Below, piece after piece: positions 9,870-21,149 of a stretch of DNA of 64,000 nt; the first letter of the stretch is position 1; every line of letters starts with the position of its first letter. Both the position numbers and the translations under genes were made by a program. The notes under the pieces were generated by a model. That model was not told where the DNA came from, ran no database searches, and saw nothing but the letters and a program-made list of their open reading frames with translations. This DNA comes from Hermatobates lingyangjiaoensis. Its lineage: Eukaryota > Arthropoda > Insecta > Hemiptera > Hermatobatidae. The DNA lies in assembly GCA_026182355.1 (NCBI GenBank), contig JAPFBL010000104.1, positions 1,977,501 through 2,041,500 on the forward strand. Direction: 5' to 3'.

Positions 9870-12103
9870 GAATATATATATATAGATAGATATATATTTA
9901 AAAAATGCCTAACTTCAATGCTTAACTGAAACATTAGCAGTTGTAGATTAGTGTGTTTAATAAGTGGAAACTGTTTTTATAATTCCACTGACTAAATTGC
10001 AGCTAGATGAAATCTATTTCTAATTTTTGTAAATTTACTACTTATTATTTATTTCTTTATGTAATAATAACAAACAATGTAATGAAATTACATATTTATA
10101 ATTAATGGAATATTTAGTTAATGGAAACATGCTTAAATGAATTTTTATTAAAATCATAAAATGAATATCAAGTTATTTTTTCCACAGGTATATATTCAGG
10201 CATAAGCGTTTTTAAACACTTATTTCATTTTAAACTCGTTTCAGAACCAGAAACTTCTGGTTCTGAAGTTGGCCCGTCGCAGTTTCATTACGGTAACTTT
10301 TATAAACAATAGCAGTGGAATGACTAACTTTTTATCGGTAGCCGTTTGATGACAATTCTGGCTTATTGATGTTGAATTGGTGATTCATTTGAGATATAAT
10401 TCTTTTGTGTTGTTTGTGTATATTAAATATTTGATAGCTTGCTGGTTTAAAGATTATGAAGATGATTACATTCTCTTATCCGTTACTGATCTTTATTCAA
10501 TTAATGAACTTATTATAATGAACTATTGAGTTTGTTTGCACCAAAAATAAAGGTCGTTGTTTTCAGAGAACGTTTAAAAAGCTAATTATACATTAGTGAC
10601 GCGATGTGAGGTTCATGGCTAGTGAGGCGCGATGTCATCAGTCAGATTTACAAGCATATGAACCACACAGAGTAGCTTATTCACCAATTGATTGGCAATA
10701 ATTGGTGTGTTTTGTTTAAAATGTCATCTCAACATCTTTTTTCGATATACAAACTGCAGCTTAGAAAAATGCACAAACTTAATTATCGTGTTACCTTTAC
10801 TTATAAATAAAGTCTATGCGTCGCTTCTTCTGAAGAAAGGAATCGATAACTTATTTGTAGAAGTGTTGCTCTTTTTTCTTAAGTTTTAAAAGTCTCTCTG
10901 TCTCCTTCTCCATTCAAAGTCCAATTTGGAAAAATTCTTGAGTTTTAGATGGATGTAATCCTTCTTGTTGAAAATGAAAGTAAACAATATGAAAGCATAA
11001 CTGGAAGGCGGCAATTGGCAGGCTACTGTAGCTTGCTATCACTTATTCTCTTATTCCTTAGTGTGGGTCATAATCTATACGATTACCATCCGCCTCCCAA
11101 CATGAGGCAGAAAAACTGCGAGCCTCACCAAGTGCCTTTTCGCGGCCAAAATCATTCATAGTTATTTGATGATCATTTTGTACGTGGATTTCCTAAGAGT
11201 GATTCCTGGTGCTATTGTAAGTCAATAGGTCCAAATTAGATGTGCTTCCTGAGTTTACAGCAGCCGTTATCTATCTGACATCTGAGATAGTTGTAACAGC
11301 AGCTGAGTACGTCACGCTCAATAGGTGAAGTATTCAAGGACAGGCTTAGCGTGCTGGTGCCTCACAGCACATCTCTCCAATTGTGGAAATTGAGCGATTT
11401 TGAAAAAAAAACACCCAAAAATGATAAATTTAAATAGAAAATTACTGTAAAGCACAAATTACTCAATAAAATAGTAAGTCATTTAATTTATTTTCTATTT
11501 TTTTTTCATAATGACGGGTGTCAGCCTCACTGACTGCACGTCATTGTTATAAATACGTAAATATGTCTTAACTTGCTATACAAAGTATACAAAGGTTGAT
11601 CTGTTTCAAACCAGTACAACGTAAGAGTTACTATTGTATTTTCAATTCAAATTGTTGCATACTTTTATGTCATCCTTTATATATTAAAGACTGTATTTGT
11701 TCATAGACTTTTCAATAATTTATTCCGGTCTCTTGTTTGAGATAAAACCCTCTCTCAGAAGAGATCAGACCCTTCTCAATGTAGAGAAGGCAAATGTAGA
11801 CATAGATAAATACATCCAAAGACGTATTAATATCCTTCGAATCAATGGGCCGCAAACCTTCATTTCGTTCTGATACAAAGTTATATATCTATTATAAATT
11901 ATTTATTTCTTGTTAAATATTTATATTTATTGATTTATGTTACTGTTGATTATATATTATTAATACATTCATAATTTGTATTAATATTTATAACTTATTA
12001 TTAATATTATTATTTATTTCTTATTTATGTCCTGAAGCGAACTATTTATGGTAAACATAGTATGCCATACCAACAGTAGCGCCAATGGTCTAACAACATT
12101 ACA
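9870..12103. other. AT-rich DNA, little recognised
   Basis: Holds one striking short hairpin at 10241-10266 (listed separately). A very AT-rich patch lies at 11880-12020. The rest shows nothing recognisable. Confidence 0.4.
10241..10266. repeat. perfect 12-bp hairpin
   Basis: TCAGAACCAGAA and TTCTGGTTCTGA are exact complements with a 2-base centre. On the minus strand GAAACGAG follows the stem, which resembles the 3' half of a hammerhead, but no CUGANGA precedes it. Confidence 0.6.
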
Positions 12104-12129
12104 ACAGGAGCAACAACAACAACAACAAC

Positions 12130-12185
<56 letters not shown>

Positions 12186-12187
12186 GT
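12104..12187. repeat. (CAA)n microsatellite
   Basis: About 27 CAA/ACA units with one break near 12129. The poly-leucine frame on the opposite strand is only this repeat. Confidence 0.95.
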
Positions 12188-12637
12188 AGGTTACCAATGA
12201 CTAACAGCCGAAGGTCTATAAAAAAAAATATATTGTGTATATTCATTATAATAACTTCGACAATAATTAATAATAGCCTATTTACACATTCTTTTCATAA
12301 AATAACTTCTGCAATTGTTACAACAGTATTTTTTCTGTACTTCAATGGATATATACCGCTTTTGGTGTCCCCGGTCCTGTGTCATGTCAGATAATCGTCA
12401 AAGGTCCCTACTTTAACAAAAGTTAATGAAGGAAAATTTAATATTCTCTTTTTAGAATGAATCAGAGATTGTAGTTAGACCATAATGGTGATGACAATTT
12501 TAAATAATAATGAAACTGAGAAAAGCATAACCTGAATAAAACTTCAACATTCTTTAATAACAAAAAATTTTATTTTTTCAAATCAGATATAAAAAACATC
12601 TGATGTTCTCTGCATCTAGTGTTTCAGTTGGGTTTTT
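12188..12637. other. AT-rich DNA, nothing recognised
   Basis: No coding or structural signal until the hammerhead cluster begins. Confidence 0.4.
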
Positions 12638-12680
12638 GACTCTGACGAAGACCGCTTGTTACGGTTGAAAGATCTTAGTC
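12638..12680 (+). ncRNA. hammerhead ribozyme module, canonical
   Basis: GACT (12638-12641), CTGACGA (12642-12648), stem II ACCG/CGGT, GAAA (12667-12670), GATC, TT, AGTC (12677-12680). Stem I pairs, the core is complete and stem III is the palindrome GATC. The predicted cut follows 12676. It is essentially identical to the module at 3703-3745. About 40 bases downstream is a hairpin and then a TA run, an arrangement repeated at 13182-13245. Confidence 0.8.
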
Positions 12681-12722
12681 TTGTTTTCCCATTTTCTTAT
12701 TGTGGTTTGATCGTTGATTGTT

Positions 12723-12744
12723 ATTTCACGTGTTTATGTGAAAT
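12723..12744. repeat. 9-bp hairpin downstream of hammerhead
   Basis: ATTTCACGT and ATGTGAAAT flank a short GTTT loop, with one wobble pair. The identical hairpin is at 13182-13203. Each lies between a GATC-type hammerhead and a (TA) run, so it is a conserved part of the element. Confidence 0.7.
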
Positions 12745-12805
12745 CTTTTTATATATATACATGAATTAAACACCACAATAAACAAATATGTATATTAATT
12801 ACAAT

Positions 12806-12841
12806 GCTCTAAGGCCTTTCGTTACAACATCATCAGAGAGC
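12806..12841 (-). ncRNA. hammerhead ribozyme module, left arm, canonical
   Basis: Minus strand: GCTCT, CTGATGA, a short stem II (GTT/AAC), GAAA, the palindrome GGCC, TT, AGAGC. GCTCT pairs with AGAGC as a 5-bp stem I. The full core is kept. Confidence 0.78.
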
Positions 12842-12882
12842 TAAATGAACCAAACGTTTGGTTCATTACTTTGGTTCACTTA

Positions 12883-12918
12883 GCTCTCTGATGATGTTGT
12901 AACGAAAGGCCTTAGAGC
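12883..12918 (+). ncRNA. hammerhead ribozyme module, right arm, canonical
   Basis: Plus strand: GCTCT (12883-12887), CTGATGA (12888-12894), GTT/AAC stem II, GAAA (12904-12907), GGCC, TT, AGAGC (12914-12918). It is the mirror copy of the module at 12806-12841. A transcript across both would itself fold into one long hairpin, competing with ribozyme folding. Confidence 0.78.
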
Positions 12919-13041
12919 ATTTTAATTAATATACATATTTGTTTATTGTGGTGTTGAATTCATATATTATATCAAGAGTTATTGTTGATTATTAATTTAT
13001 ATATACAAATGATCAAACCACACTACGAAATGGGAAAACAA

Positions 13042-13084
13042 GACTATGATGTTTCAACCGTAACAAGCCGTCTCCGTCAGAGTC
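13042..13084 (-). ncRNA. degenerate hammerhead module
   Basis: GACT, CTGACGG (last core A changed to G), stem II partly disrupted (ACGG against CGGT), GAAA, CATC where the family has GATC, then AGTC. Stem I still pairs. Probably inactive. Confidence 0.6.
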
Positions 13085-13096
13085 AAAAACCCAACT

Positions 13097-13139
13097 GACT
13101 CTGACGAAGACCGCTTGTTACAGTTGAAAGATCTTAGTC
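13097..13139 (+). ncRNA. hammerhead module with weakened stem II
   Basis: GACT, CTGACGA, ACCG/CAGT (one C-A mismatch in stem II), GAAA, GATC, TT, AGTC. Core and stem I are intact. Activity is uncertain because stem II is only partly paired. Confidence 0.7.
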
Positions 13140-13181
13140 TTGTTTTCTCATTCTATAATGTGGTTTGATTATTTGATTGTT

Positions 13182-13203
13182 ATTTCACGTGTTTATGTGA
13201 AAT
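13182..13203. repeat. 9-bp hairpin downstream of hammerhead
   Basis: Second copy of the hairpin at 12723-12744, in the same position relative to the ribozyme and the TA run. Confidence 0.7.
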
Positions 13204-13207
13204 CTTT

Positions 13208-13208
<1 letters not shown>

Positions 13209-13245
<37 letters not shown>
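13209..13245. repeat. (TA)n microsatellite
   Basis: TA run closing the hammerhead cluster. Confidence 0.95.
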
Positions 13246-13249
<4 letters not shown>

Positions 13250-15364
13250 GCAAGTAGGTAATTAAGTCTGAGATGAATTGAAAGTTTTTATTAAAATAAA
13301 TCCGGGCAGTAACAATCCTGCAAGACCACACATATGCTGCAGTGCCTGATGTATTGTTAGTAACAAAATGTGTTTTTTTAAGAATTTGTTGTTAACGTTA
13401 TAGTGACCAAGGTAACTGGATGTGTGAAAAAAGTCAGCATTATAAAGCATCCAACAAATTTTATCATTGTTGAAACCAAAGTGTAAACGGTATTCCTGTC
13501 GCTTATATTGATACAATAGGCAACGCGTGCACCGGTATTTTATTAATACTGAACACAAAAGTAGCATAATAATACTAATGGCATTTCAATATACGAAATC
13601 CAAGTGAGTTATCCTATTCGAATCAAGAATGACTGGACAAGTTATTTCATACTAATGCGATTCCAAGCGCAATCCTCTGCTTCAATTGAGAAGGTTATAA
13701 ATTTGGAAACACTGATTGATGAAACAAAAAGAGGTAAAGGTTGGTAATCGACATCGCATCCCCATCTATATGGAAATCGCTTGAATCAATAATTTATAGA
13801 AAACGTTTTGCTGCAGTCCAGTGCTGGTGGCAGCCGTGTCATTCAACACCTCGCTCAGCGCCCTACATTTCCGATTCCTATCCATTTCTAATCTAATTCA
13901 AATCTGTAAATATTTATAATTTTACAAATTTATGACAAGTCAATAAATTTCAGATGAGATCAAATCGGCATAACTGGTATAGAACATTTATGAATGTAAT
14001 TGAGAGGGGAAATTAAATCAAAATACACGTTATATGTAATCACTTTGTTAAGAAATGGATTAAAATCGTAATTAGATTTGATCGGTAGAAATAAAAATCA
14101 AATAATACCAAATTTTTAATTTTATTTATTTAAAATCTACTTTTAAAAATCTCAATACCAGAGTCTCAATTTTATTTAAAATACTTTTTTTAAGAATACA
14201 AAATAGATTACAATAAGAAATTATAAAATAAAAATCACCTAATAGTCGTACAATAAGCATAGAGGTAATACCGTGTTCAAAAAAAAGTAAGCCATATACT
14301 ATTCTCAATGAAATAATATGTTGTTTAATTATAAAAAATTATCAAAAGATCCAAGTGAAATGTTGAAAAATGAAATGTTATATAATCTCATTTAAGTAAG
14401 TATGATTATTGTTGACAGAAGACAGATAAAATGTGATTTCTTATTTTTTTAAGATTTGAATCAGGCCTTGTTTAAGAAGATATATTTAATTTTTGTGTGA
14501 CCATTGGTTGAGTGGCTTGGAGTTAACTCGGTTAAAGAAAGTTGGTTGTTTTGCAGGTTGGTTCAAAACTTGTTGACTTGAGACGACGATGTGGACAACT
14601 CGATCACAACTGCCTCCCCTTACAGGGCGGCACAGACTGGTGACGACTTTGCTTTGATTGATGTGCTGAGGGCACACCTTGATGTAACTTAAGTAAATGA
14701 CACTCCCTCCGCGCAGAGAGCTTTTCATCCAAACATATATCATGCCTCTAACAGTCTCTAACACTCTCCGCCCATTTAACTGTCATACAACATATTTTGT
14801 ATAAATCTATTCAGAGCCTGTCCTGCCAAAAACTAACTGATTTATGCACTTCATGTCTCTGAGTTATATATTTTTATATTGTTAACTGTATTTGTTATAC
14901 CATTTTATGGAATAAGATTTTTTTTAATTTCGCTAATAATATATCTATACTAGTAATAATCTGTACAAATAAAATTCATTTTTATGATTACCATTCGGTT
15001 TTCCTCTAAATGGATTAAGCTTTTCACTGATCCATTTATTGCACAACACTTATATACTCGTAATTAATGTTGTTATTCCATATATCTTCACATAATTCAT
15101 ATACCTTTTACGTAATTTTTCAATAATTCTGATAATTACTGTAACAATGCTTCAAAATGCATGAGGTACTGAAAAAAATCACTTAAAAATTAATTTTATG
15201 AACCTAACAATTCTTTTCATATCTTATCTAATCATTTGATACACTTTCAGTAATCCATTTATTTATGACATTTGTTTTTTCAAAACATATTTTTAGCCCG
15301 CTTCCAGAATAATTTGCAAACTCCTTCCAAAATCCATTAGTTTTTCTAAATGTCCATATATTTA

Positions 15365-15368
<4 letters not shown>
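13246..15368. other. AT-rich DNA, nothing firmly recognised
   Basis: Less AT-rich patches lie at 13800-13880 and 14490-14770. The latter has a 92-codon minus-strand frame without a known relative, and could be a decayed LTR-element end, but no motif supports that. Confidence 0.35.

Positions 15369-15426
<58 letters not shown>
15369..15426. repeat. (TA)n microsatellite at end of Penelope stub
   Basis: Nearly 30 TA units. On the minus strand it directly follows the truncated Penelope N-terminal frame. Confidence 0.95.
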
Positions 15427-15428
<2 letters not shown>

Positions 15429-15566
15429 TTATATTAAAACTTATGCCTATTTCTAATTTCACACTTTTTCGAGTTAATTTTTCCCATCTTCTGACCTCTG
15501 GCTTCCAAGAGTTCGGGACTAGATATATTAATTCTCCAAAATTTTTATTTTTATAAACAAGCATGT
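15427..15566 (-). pseudogene. Penelope-like element, N-terminal stub
   Basis: The minus-strand frame from the ATG within the hammerhead's CATG reads MLVYKNKNFGELIYLVPNSW, KPEVRRWEKLTRKSVKLEI and GISFN. It then breaks into TA repeats. It shares the pattern 'R--EKL--K ... FN' with the stubs at 9275 and 63617, which is why I assign it to Penelope although overall similarity is low. Nothing of the reverse transcriptase or endonuclease remains. Confidence 0.5.
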
Positions 15567-15592
15567 TTCGGTCCACATCGACCATTTTCAAG
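15561..15592 (-). ncRNA. degenerate hammerhead module
   Basis: Minus strand: TTGAAAA (two changes from CUGANGA), stem II GGTC/GACC with a 6-base loop, GAAA, the palindrome CATG, then CT where a UH cut site is expected. Stem II, GAAA and CATG identify it. Two core changes suggest it is inactive. Confidence 0.5.
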
Positions 15593-15670
15593 GTTATTTT
15601 TATATACAGCTACTGTTGGAGTAAAGTAACTCCAGCTGGCTTGATAAGATCACTGGCTTGAGATAGCTTG

Positions 15671-17080
15671 ATCACAGCTGGCTGCTATTCAATCACAAGA
15701 AGGAGAGTATATACGAGTAGCAATCAATTAAGGATAATTCTTAGTTTAAAGTTATTTTATCAACTAAAACAATGATACTAAATATACGCACAAGGTATAA
15801 TTATGCATTAATAAGTGGATCAGTTTCCTAGAAAGGTATAGCATTGAAGGTAACTGATTCAGTCCCATATTGGCTTCTGGTTACACTTTGGTTCACTAAG
15901 CCGTTTCTTGTTTGCCGTGAAAGATAGCTATAATATAGATTAATTCAATATCTAGAAGTAATAGTCTTTATGTGCGTACGAAACATTTGTTTAAAAAATA
16001 AAAAACTATCGGGAACTGTATGATATCGAGTCATAATCATTGAAATGACCAGAGTTTACAGAAGATGTAATCTATTTCTTAATCTCGAAATGTTGTTGAT
16101 ATTCAGAAATTTCATATAGTTCTGTAATGAAAACTGTGATTTATTCAGATGTTAGTTTGCCTGCATTAATGCCAAAAATATGCACAATCTAATCTCTACA
16201 TATAGAAAACAACCTCCATCGTTGCGTTCACAGCTGTACAAGCTTGTACAGCTCTGCTTTTCCGTTGAAGCAGTTGTCAGAATATTCATAGAATGTTAGT
16301 GTGCATTCTATTCTGACAAATGTAGTAGGAACTGCTTGAAATCCAGTAGACTTCAACTATAATTTAATTCTCCGGAAAAGACAGTGTCTAAATATTCACA
16401 GCATAAATTATTACTTGTTTATTTTTATTCATTTCTAGTGAATTACTTGATATGTTTGGAACATCTACAAGCGAAAGTTAAATTCTATGCATCACTCAGC
16501 ACCTGTCTCTTCAAATGTCTTAGCAAGCGTGTGGTCAATGAATGACGTCGATAGGTGACATTGATTTTTCTAAAGCACCAAGAGACACTACTATGCATTT
16601 CCAAATTACCTGTTAATTTTATTCGGGTCGAGTTTCACGGTCTGCCTGGGTAATATCTCTCTAATCATCACTGGTCATTTTTTTGAATATTAATATATAC
16701 TTTATGATAACATACGAACGTCCACTTATGAATCAAATATAAACATTTTCAAGTTCAAGTGCCTATTATAGAACTGTTGGTTCCATGACACTGTTCAAGG
16801 TATCTTGCCGCAAGGAGTCACCTAAGCAAATGCTTAATTGTAGAATCTTTTTTTTTTGCTCGTCCTTCTTGGAGGTATTCAACCCAATTGAAATCATTCG
16901 AGAACCTGGTTAAGAGTCGCAGAATTTGAATTGTTGCACCAATCCTTACCCATAGTGTCAGAATAGTCCTGGTAGTAATTTGACTTTTTGTAATTAGAGA
17001 TACTTCATTCACAAATTATCATAAGTTGGCGATCAGTATAGAATATAGGGATTGCTTTGTCATATTTCCTATTTCTTCAT
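15671..17080. repeat. 1.4-kb tandem duplication, copy 1
   Basis: Starts at ATCACAGCTGGCTGCTATTC and ends near TTCCTATTTCTTC. It is repeated in the same direction at 17302-18668, with a 220-bp spacer between. It contains no gene. Copy 1 reads smoothly, whereas copy 2 carries many single-base losses and gains. Confidence 0.85.
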
Positions 17081-17301
17081 GATTCTTTTTAATGTAATCT
17101 ATGTTACAACCAATTTAACAAGTATTCAACTTACAATTAGCTAGACTACTGTAGTTCCCATAATGAATGAGTATTCAAAGTCATGCTTTCAATGGAAAAA
17201 GTTCATAATATTTGCAAAATGTTTATTACAAAGACATAACCTAATAGAGCTACTGATTCCTTTCTATTGAGAAACCAATTTCTTATTGACAGAAACCTAT
17301 T
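17081..17301. other. spacer between duplicated copies
   Basis: AT-rich and not part of the duplication. Confidence 0.6.
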
Positions 17302-18668
17302 ATCACAGCTGGCTGCTATTCAATCACAAGAAGGAGAGTAATACAGGAGTAGCAGTCAATTAAGGATAATTCTTAGTTCAAAGTTATTTTATCAATAAAA
17401 AAGTTAAATTGTAGGTATATTATGCATTGAAAGCGATCAGTTTCCTTAAATATATAGCATTGAAGTAACTGATTCAGTTCATATTGGCTTCTGTACACTT
17501 TTTGGTTCACTAAATTTCTTGTTTGCCATGAAAGATATAATAATATAATTAATTCATATATTAAAGCAATATATCTTTATTGCATACGAGGTTTTTCAAA
17601 AAATAAAAAAAATCACTCGGGGAACTGTATGATACGAGTATAACATGAAATGACAGAGTTTACAGGTTTTTATCTATTTTCTTATCTCATTGTTGTTGTA
17701 TTCAGATTTTTCATATTATTCTGTTGAAAATGTGATTTTTCAGCTGTCAGTTTGCTGCAGTTAATGCTAAAAATATGCACAATCTAATCTCTACATTAGA
17801 AAAACAACCTCCATCTTGTTTACAGCTGTACAACCTTGTACAGCTCTGCTTTGTTGGATGTGATATTCATAGCTTTAGTTGCATTTATCTGACAAATGTA
17901 AGTGGAACTGCTGAGTCCCAGTAGACAAGCTATAATTTAAATTCTCCGGAAAAGACAGTGGTTAAATTTTCACAGCATAAATTATATTGTTTTTTTTTTT
18001 ATTTTAGTGAATTACTTGATATGTTTGGAACATCCACCAAGCGAAAAAGTTAATCTTCTATGCATCACTAAGCACCTGTCCTCTCCTTCAAATTCCTAAT
18101 CAAGGTTTGTCAATAATGACGTCGACAGGTGACATTCGATTTTTTTTAAAGCACCAAGAGACACTACTATGCATTTCCAACATTACCTTTACTTTTATTA
18201 TTCAGTTTTACGTTTGTGGGTAATATCTGCTCTAAAATCATCACCTGGTAATTTTCTTGAATAATTTAAATTACTTTCTGATAACATATGAATAGTCCAC
18301 TTATGAATCAAATATAAACACATTTTCAAGTTCAAGTGCATATTTATAGAACTGCGTTGGTTCCATGACACTGTTGCATGGTTTCTTGCCGCAAGGTAGT
18401 CACCTAAGCAAATCTTAATTGTAGCATCCTTTTTTTTTTGCTCGTCTTCTTGGGAGGTATTTCAAAATTGAAATCATTCTAAAGCTTTTAAAGTCCAGGA
18501 TTTGAATTGTTGCACCATCCTAACCCATTTAGTGTCAGAATAGTCCTGGGTAGAATTTGGACTATTTTTAATTTAAAATATTTCATTCACCTTATCATAA
18601 GTTGGCGACAGTATGTAGAAAATTATTACCAATTGCTTTGTCCATTTATTTCCTATTTCTTTCTGTTT
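17302..18668. repeat. 1.4-kb tandem duplication, copy 2 (indel-rich)
   Basis: Aligns end to end with 15671-17080 but differs by frequent 1-4 base indels, many in homopolymers. One example is GTTCTGTAATGAAAACTGTG against ATTCTGTTGAAAATGTG. The error style suggests raw long-read consensus as well as, or instead of, real divergence. Confidence 0.85.
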
Positions 18669-21149
18669 ATGAAGCTTACCTTTTTTGTATATCATTCAAC
18701 TTTACAAGAAAATATTCTCTATTTGTTTTCTTTAACCTTTTAAGGAATTTAGAGATTGTGTTTGCCCTCTCTTGATAACAGATTGTTGATATAATTAAAA
18801 TAAGCTCTTCGTTAAGAAAGAACAAAATGAAATTTTAAGTACTTTGTGGAAGATAGGAATTAATGAACATGGTAAACTGATAACTCGATCTATTAAATTT
18901 TAATTTAGTAGATAAGAAACAGGAGAGGAAAATAGTGTTCTAAACTAGATGAGGAGAATAGATGAAAGCTAATGTGTTCTCAAGAAGAGTGCAAAAGGAA
19001 ATAAAATCAGCCATAACTACAAAATGGTGGGAGATTATTAAAGCTATAGAACAGATTAGTAACCATGGTGGAGGGGGAAGAGAAGGAACTAACATGAGAT
19101 GTGGACTGCCATAAAACATAATGAAAAGAACCAGTAATTAGGAGGACAAAGAATTTAAATTCAACAATAGAGTCCTTACAAACAGTAATTAGAAAGAAAG
19201 GCAATATAACAATCAAATATATGCAAAGGTCTTGTTTTGCTTAGTTTATAGCATACCAGAATTAGAATTTTAAAAAAGATAATAATATAATAGTAGTAAA
19301 TAAGAAACAGTAAAAAATTCATGAAAGGAGTTTGACTCTCTAGAAATCTACATGCTAATGGAAAATAGTTACATATAAACACTAAAGGAATATAATAAAC
19401 TAGTGGTTCATCAATTTTTCAGAAATTGAGCATTATAAAAGACAATTGAATGAATATAATGCAGACAGATAGGACTCTACCAGTGTTTTTAGAAGGAGTG
19501 AAATTACAATATTATTAATATAACTGTTAGGTAAGGTTCTTTACAGAACGAAATAACATACTACCAACCGAACAATTAGAGTATAACTAGGAAACATTTA
19601 AAAAAAACAGCAGTCTCATAATAATATTCATCAGATAGATCAACAGAACCTTCTTCTTTGTTTTTTCCATAATTTCCTCTTCGTCAAGGAGAAAATAAAC
19701 AAATGGTCAATAATGTCTGTATAAGCTAATCCACTTTGGACATTCTCAGCAATCGGAAATTAACAAAAGCTGTGCGATTACAACCCCGACTCAAAAGGCT
19801 GACTGGGTTTCTTAAACTGGATACATGGTGCTGGTTTCTCTCGCTGCTTTATTGCTTATTTTTGACATGAAATTATATAACAAGTCACTTTAAGATGCTA
19901 CCTTCTTTATCCATGATAATGGGTATATAAGACTCAATTCAATAAAACACAGTCGCATTTTGTGGCTCTTTTAAAACTTAATTGAATACTCAAAGATAAC
20001 GCCAATATTGTTCTAATATATCAACTCCTGTGTTAAAATTTTTGAATGATGTTAATTAAGACACAAATATTTCTATTTAGTACCTCTAAGCATGGGATGT
20101 CCACTCTATGAATTGGTGGCACTCTGTTTTTCGTCTGGACTAAATAAACACATGTTTTATTTTCGGCTTCATCTCACATAAGACATTTGTGAAGAGTCAC
20201 GAGAAATATGCACTGCAGTATAATAACCTTTTCACCTCCAAATCCATAGAAGTACTGGTAAGTCACAACTTGTGAAAAACATTGAACTTTACCAAATCAC
20301 GTCTCGAATCAGTTCTTGATTTTTTCATTAATCTTCTCATGTAATTTGTTAAACTATTCCTTCAAATAGTAATTCTTTCCTCACTTTCTACGTCCAGGAG
20401 TAGTAGGAAAAAACCTTAAGTAATTCTTGCATTGGTTCTTTAGAATCAGAACATTAAAGACACTCCTTTAAGACATGCCCATTCAACGAGGGAAGGAACA
20501 CACAGGCATATATCTCGGCTGTTATACCGTAGTTGTTGCATGATGAACCATACTTCTTTGATTGATCTTTGAGCCCTTATTTTTTTCTAAATTCCAACCA
20601 GAAATAAATCAAATGTTTTCTGTTGCCATCAAAAGGAACAAATTTTAGTTTTATCACTTGATAGTTACAATAAGCTGGTTAGATTTCTGAGTTAGGGTGG
20701 TCTTTTTGACTTCATCACTTTCTCCTTTAATCTTAAATAAGTTCCTTCTTTTCGATTAAAGTGGAGTCCATCTATCTCTATAAACTCTAACAATAACAAA
20801 CTCATGTATTATTTCAGAATCATCATGTTTTCAAATAAAAAGCATAGTACCTCTTACCTTATCATCAGATGACAATTACTCGGCCTTGTCAGTCAATATG
20901 AGGATTTGTCATCTCTATTAGTATCTCTATTCTGTCAAACGTATCGAATTTATCAACCAGAATTGAAAGCATTTTCATAAACTATACTGGAACACTTTCT
21001 AATCAATTTAACTCCTTCTTACACGTTGCTATTCCTTCTCATCTTCGCAAAGAATGATAAATTTTTTGTCAATTGAGAGGGAAGGAGGAATATCAATGCA
21101 ATTTGAAGATATCCTTTTTTATAGGAGAAAAAAAGAAGAACTCCACTTG
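18669..21149. other. AT-rich DNA, nothing firmly recognised
   Basis: Long stretch without coding signal. The purine-rich segment 18780-19200 might be LINE-derived but has no motif. A short dispersed repeat at 19996-20060 is listed separately. Confidence 0.35.
19996..20060 (+). repeat. dispersed 65-bp direct repeat, copy 1
   Basis: GATAACGCCAATATT, ATCAACTCCTGTG and TTTTTGAATGATGTT recur in the same order at 21624-21690. It may be the ends of a decayed element about 1.7 kb long. Confidence 0.55.

Larger units (their letters stand above)
12755..12970. mobile_element. palindromic hammerhead element (GGCC family)
   Basis: Near-perfect inverted repeat with arms of about 100 bp. The outer ends are ATTAAACACCACAATAAAC on the left and its complement GTTTATTGTGGTGTTGAATT on the right. 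The centre is at AACCAAACGTTTGGTT, near 12850-12858, with a 13-bp asymmetry. Each arm contains a complete hammerhead module. The element interrupts or abuts the GATC-family element to its left. No coding sequence is present. Confidence 0.75.
13009..13170. mobile_element. palindromic hammerhead element (GATC family)
   Basis: Inverted arms 13009-13084 and 13097-13170 surround AAAAACCCAACT. Each arm holds a GATC-type module. The arms differ at roughly ten positions, so the palindrome is older than the one at 12755. The right arm continues into the conserved hairpin and a 37-bp TA run, as does the solo copy at 12638. Confidence 0.7.

Noticed and set aside
12046..12246. poly-leucine frame on minus strand
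   Set aside because: Pure translation of the (CAA)n microsatellite.
14690..14740. start of an LTR (GGAGGGAGTGTCATTTAC on minus strand)
   Set aside because: A purine tract followed by TG alone is not evidence; no second LTR or primer-binding site was seen.
14486..14764. 92-codon minus-strand frame as retroelement or gene
   Set aside because: Less AT-rich than neighbours, but no motif of Gag, Pol or any known family could be identified.
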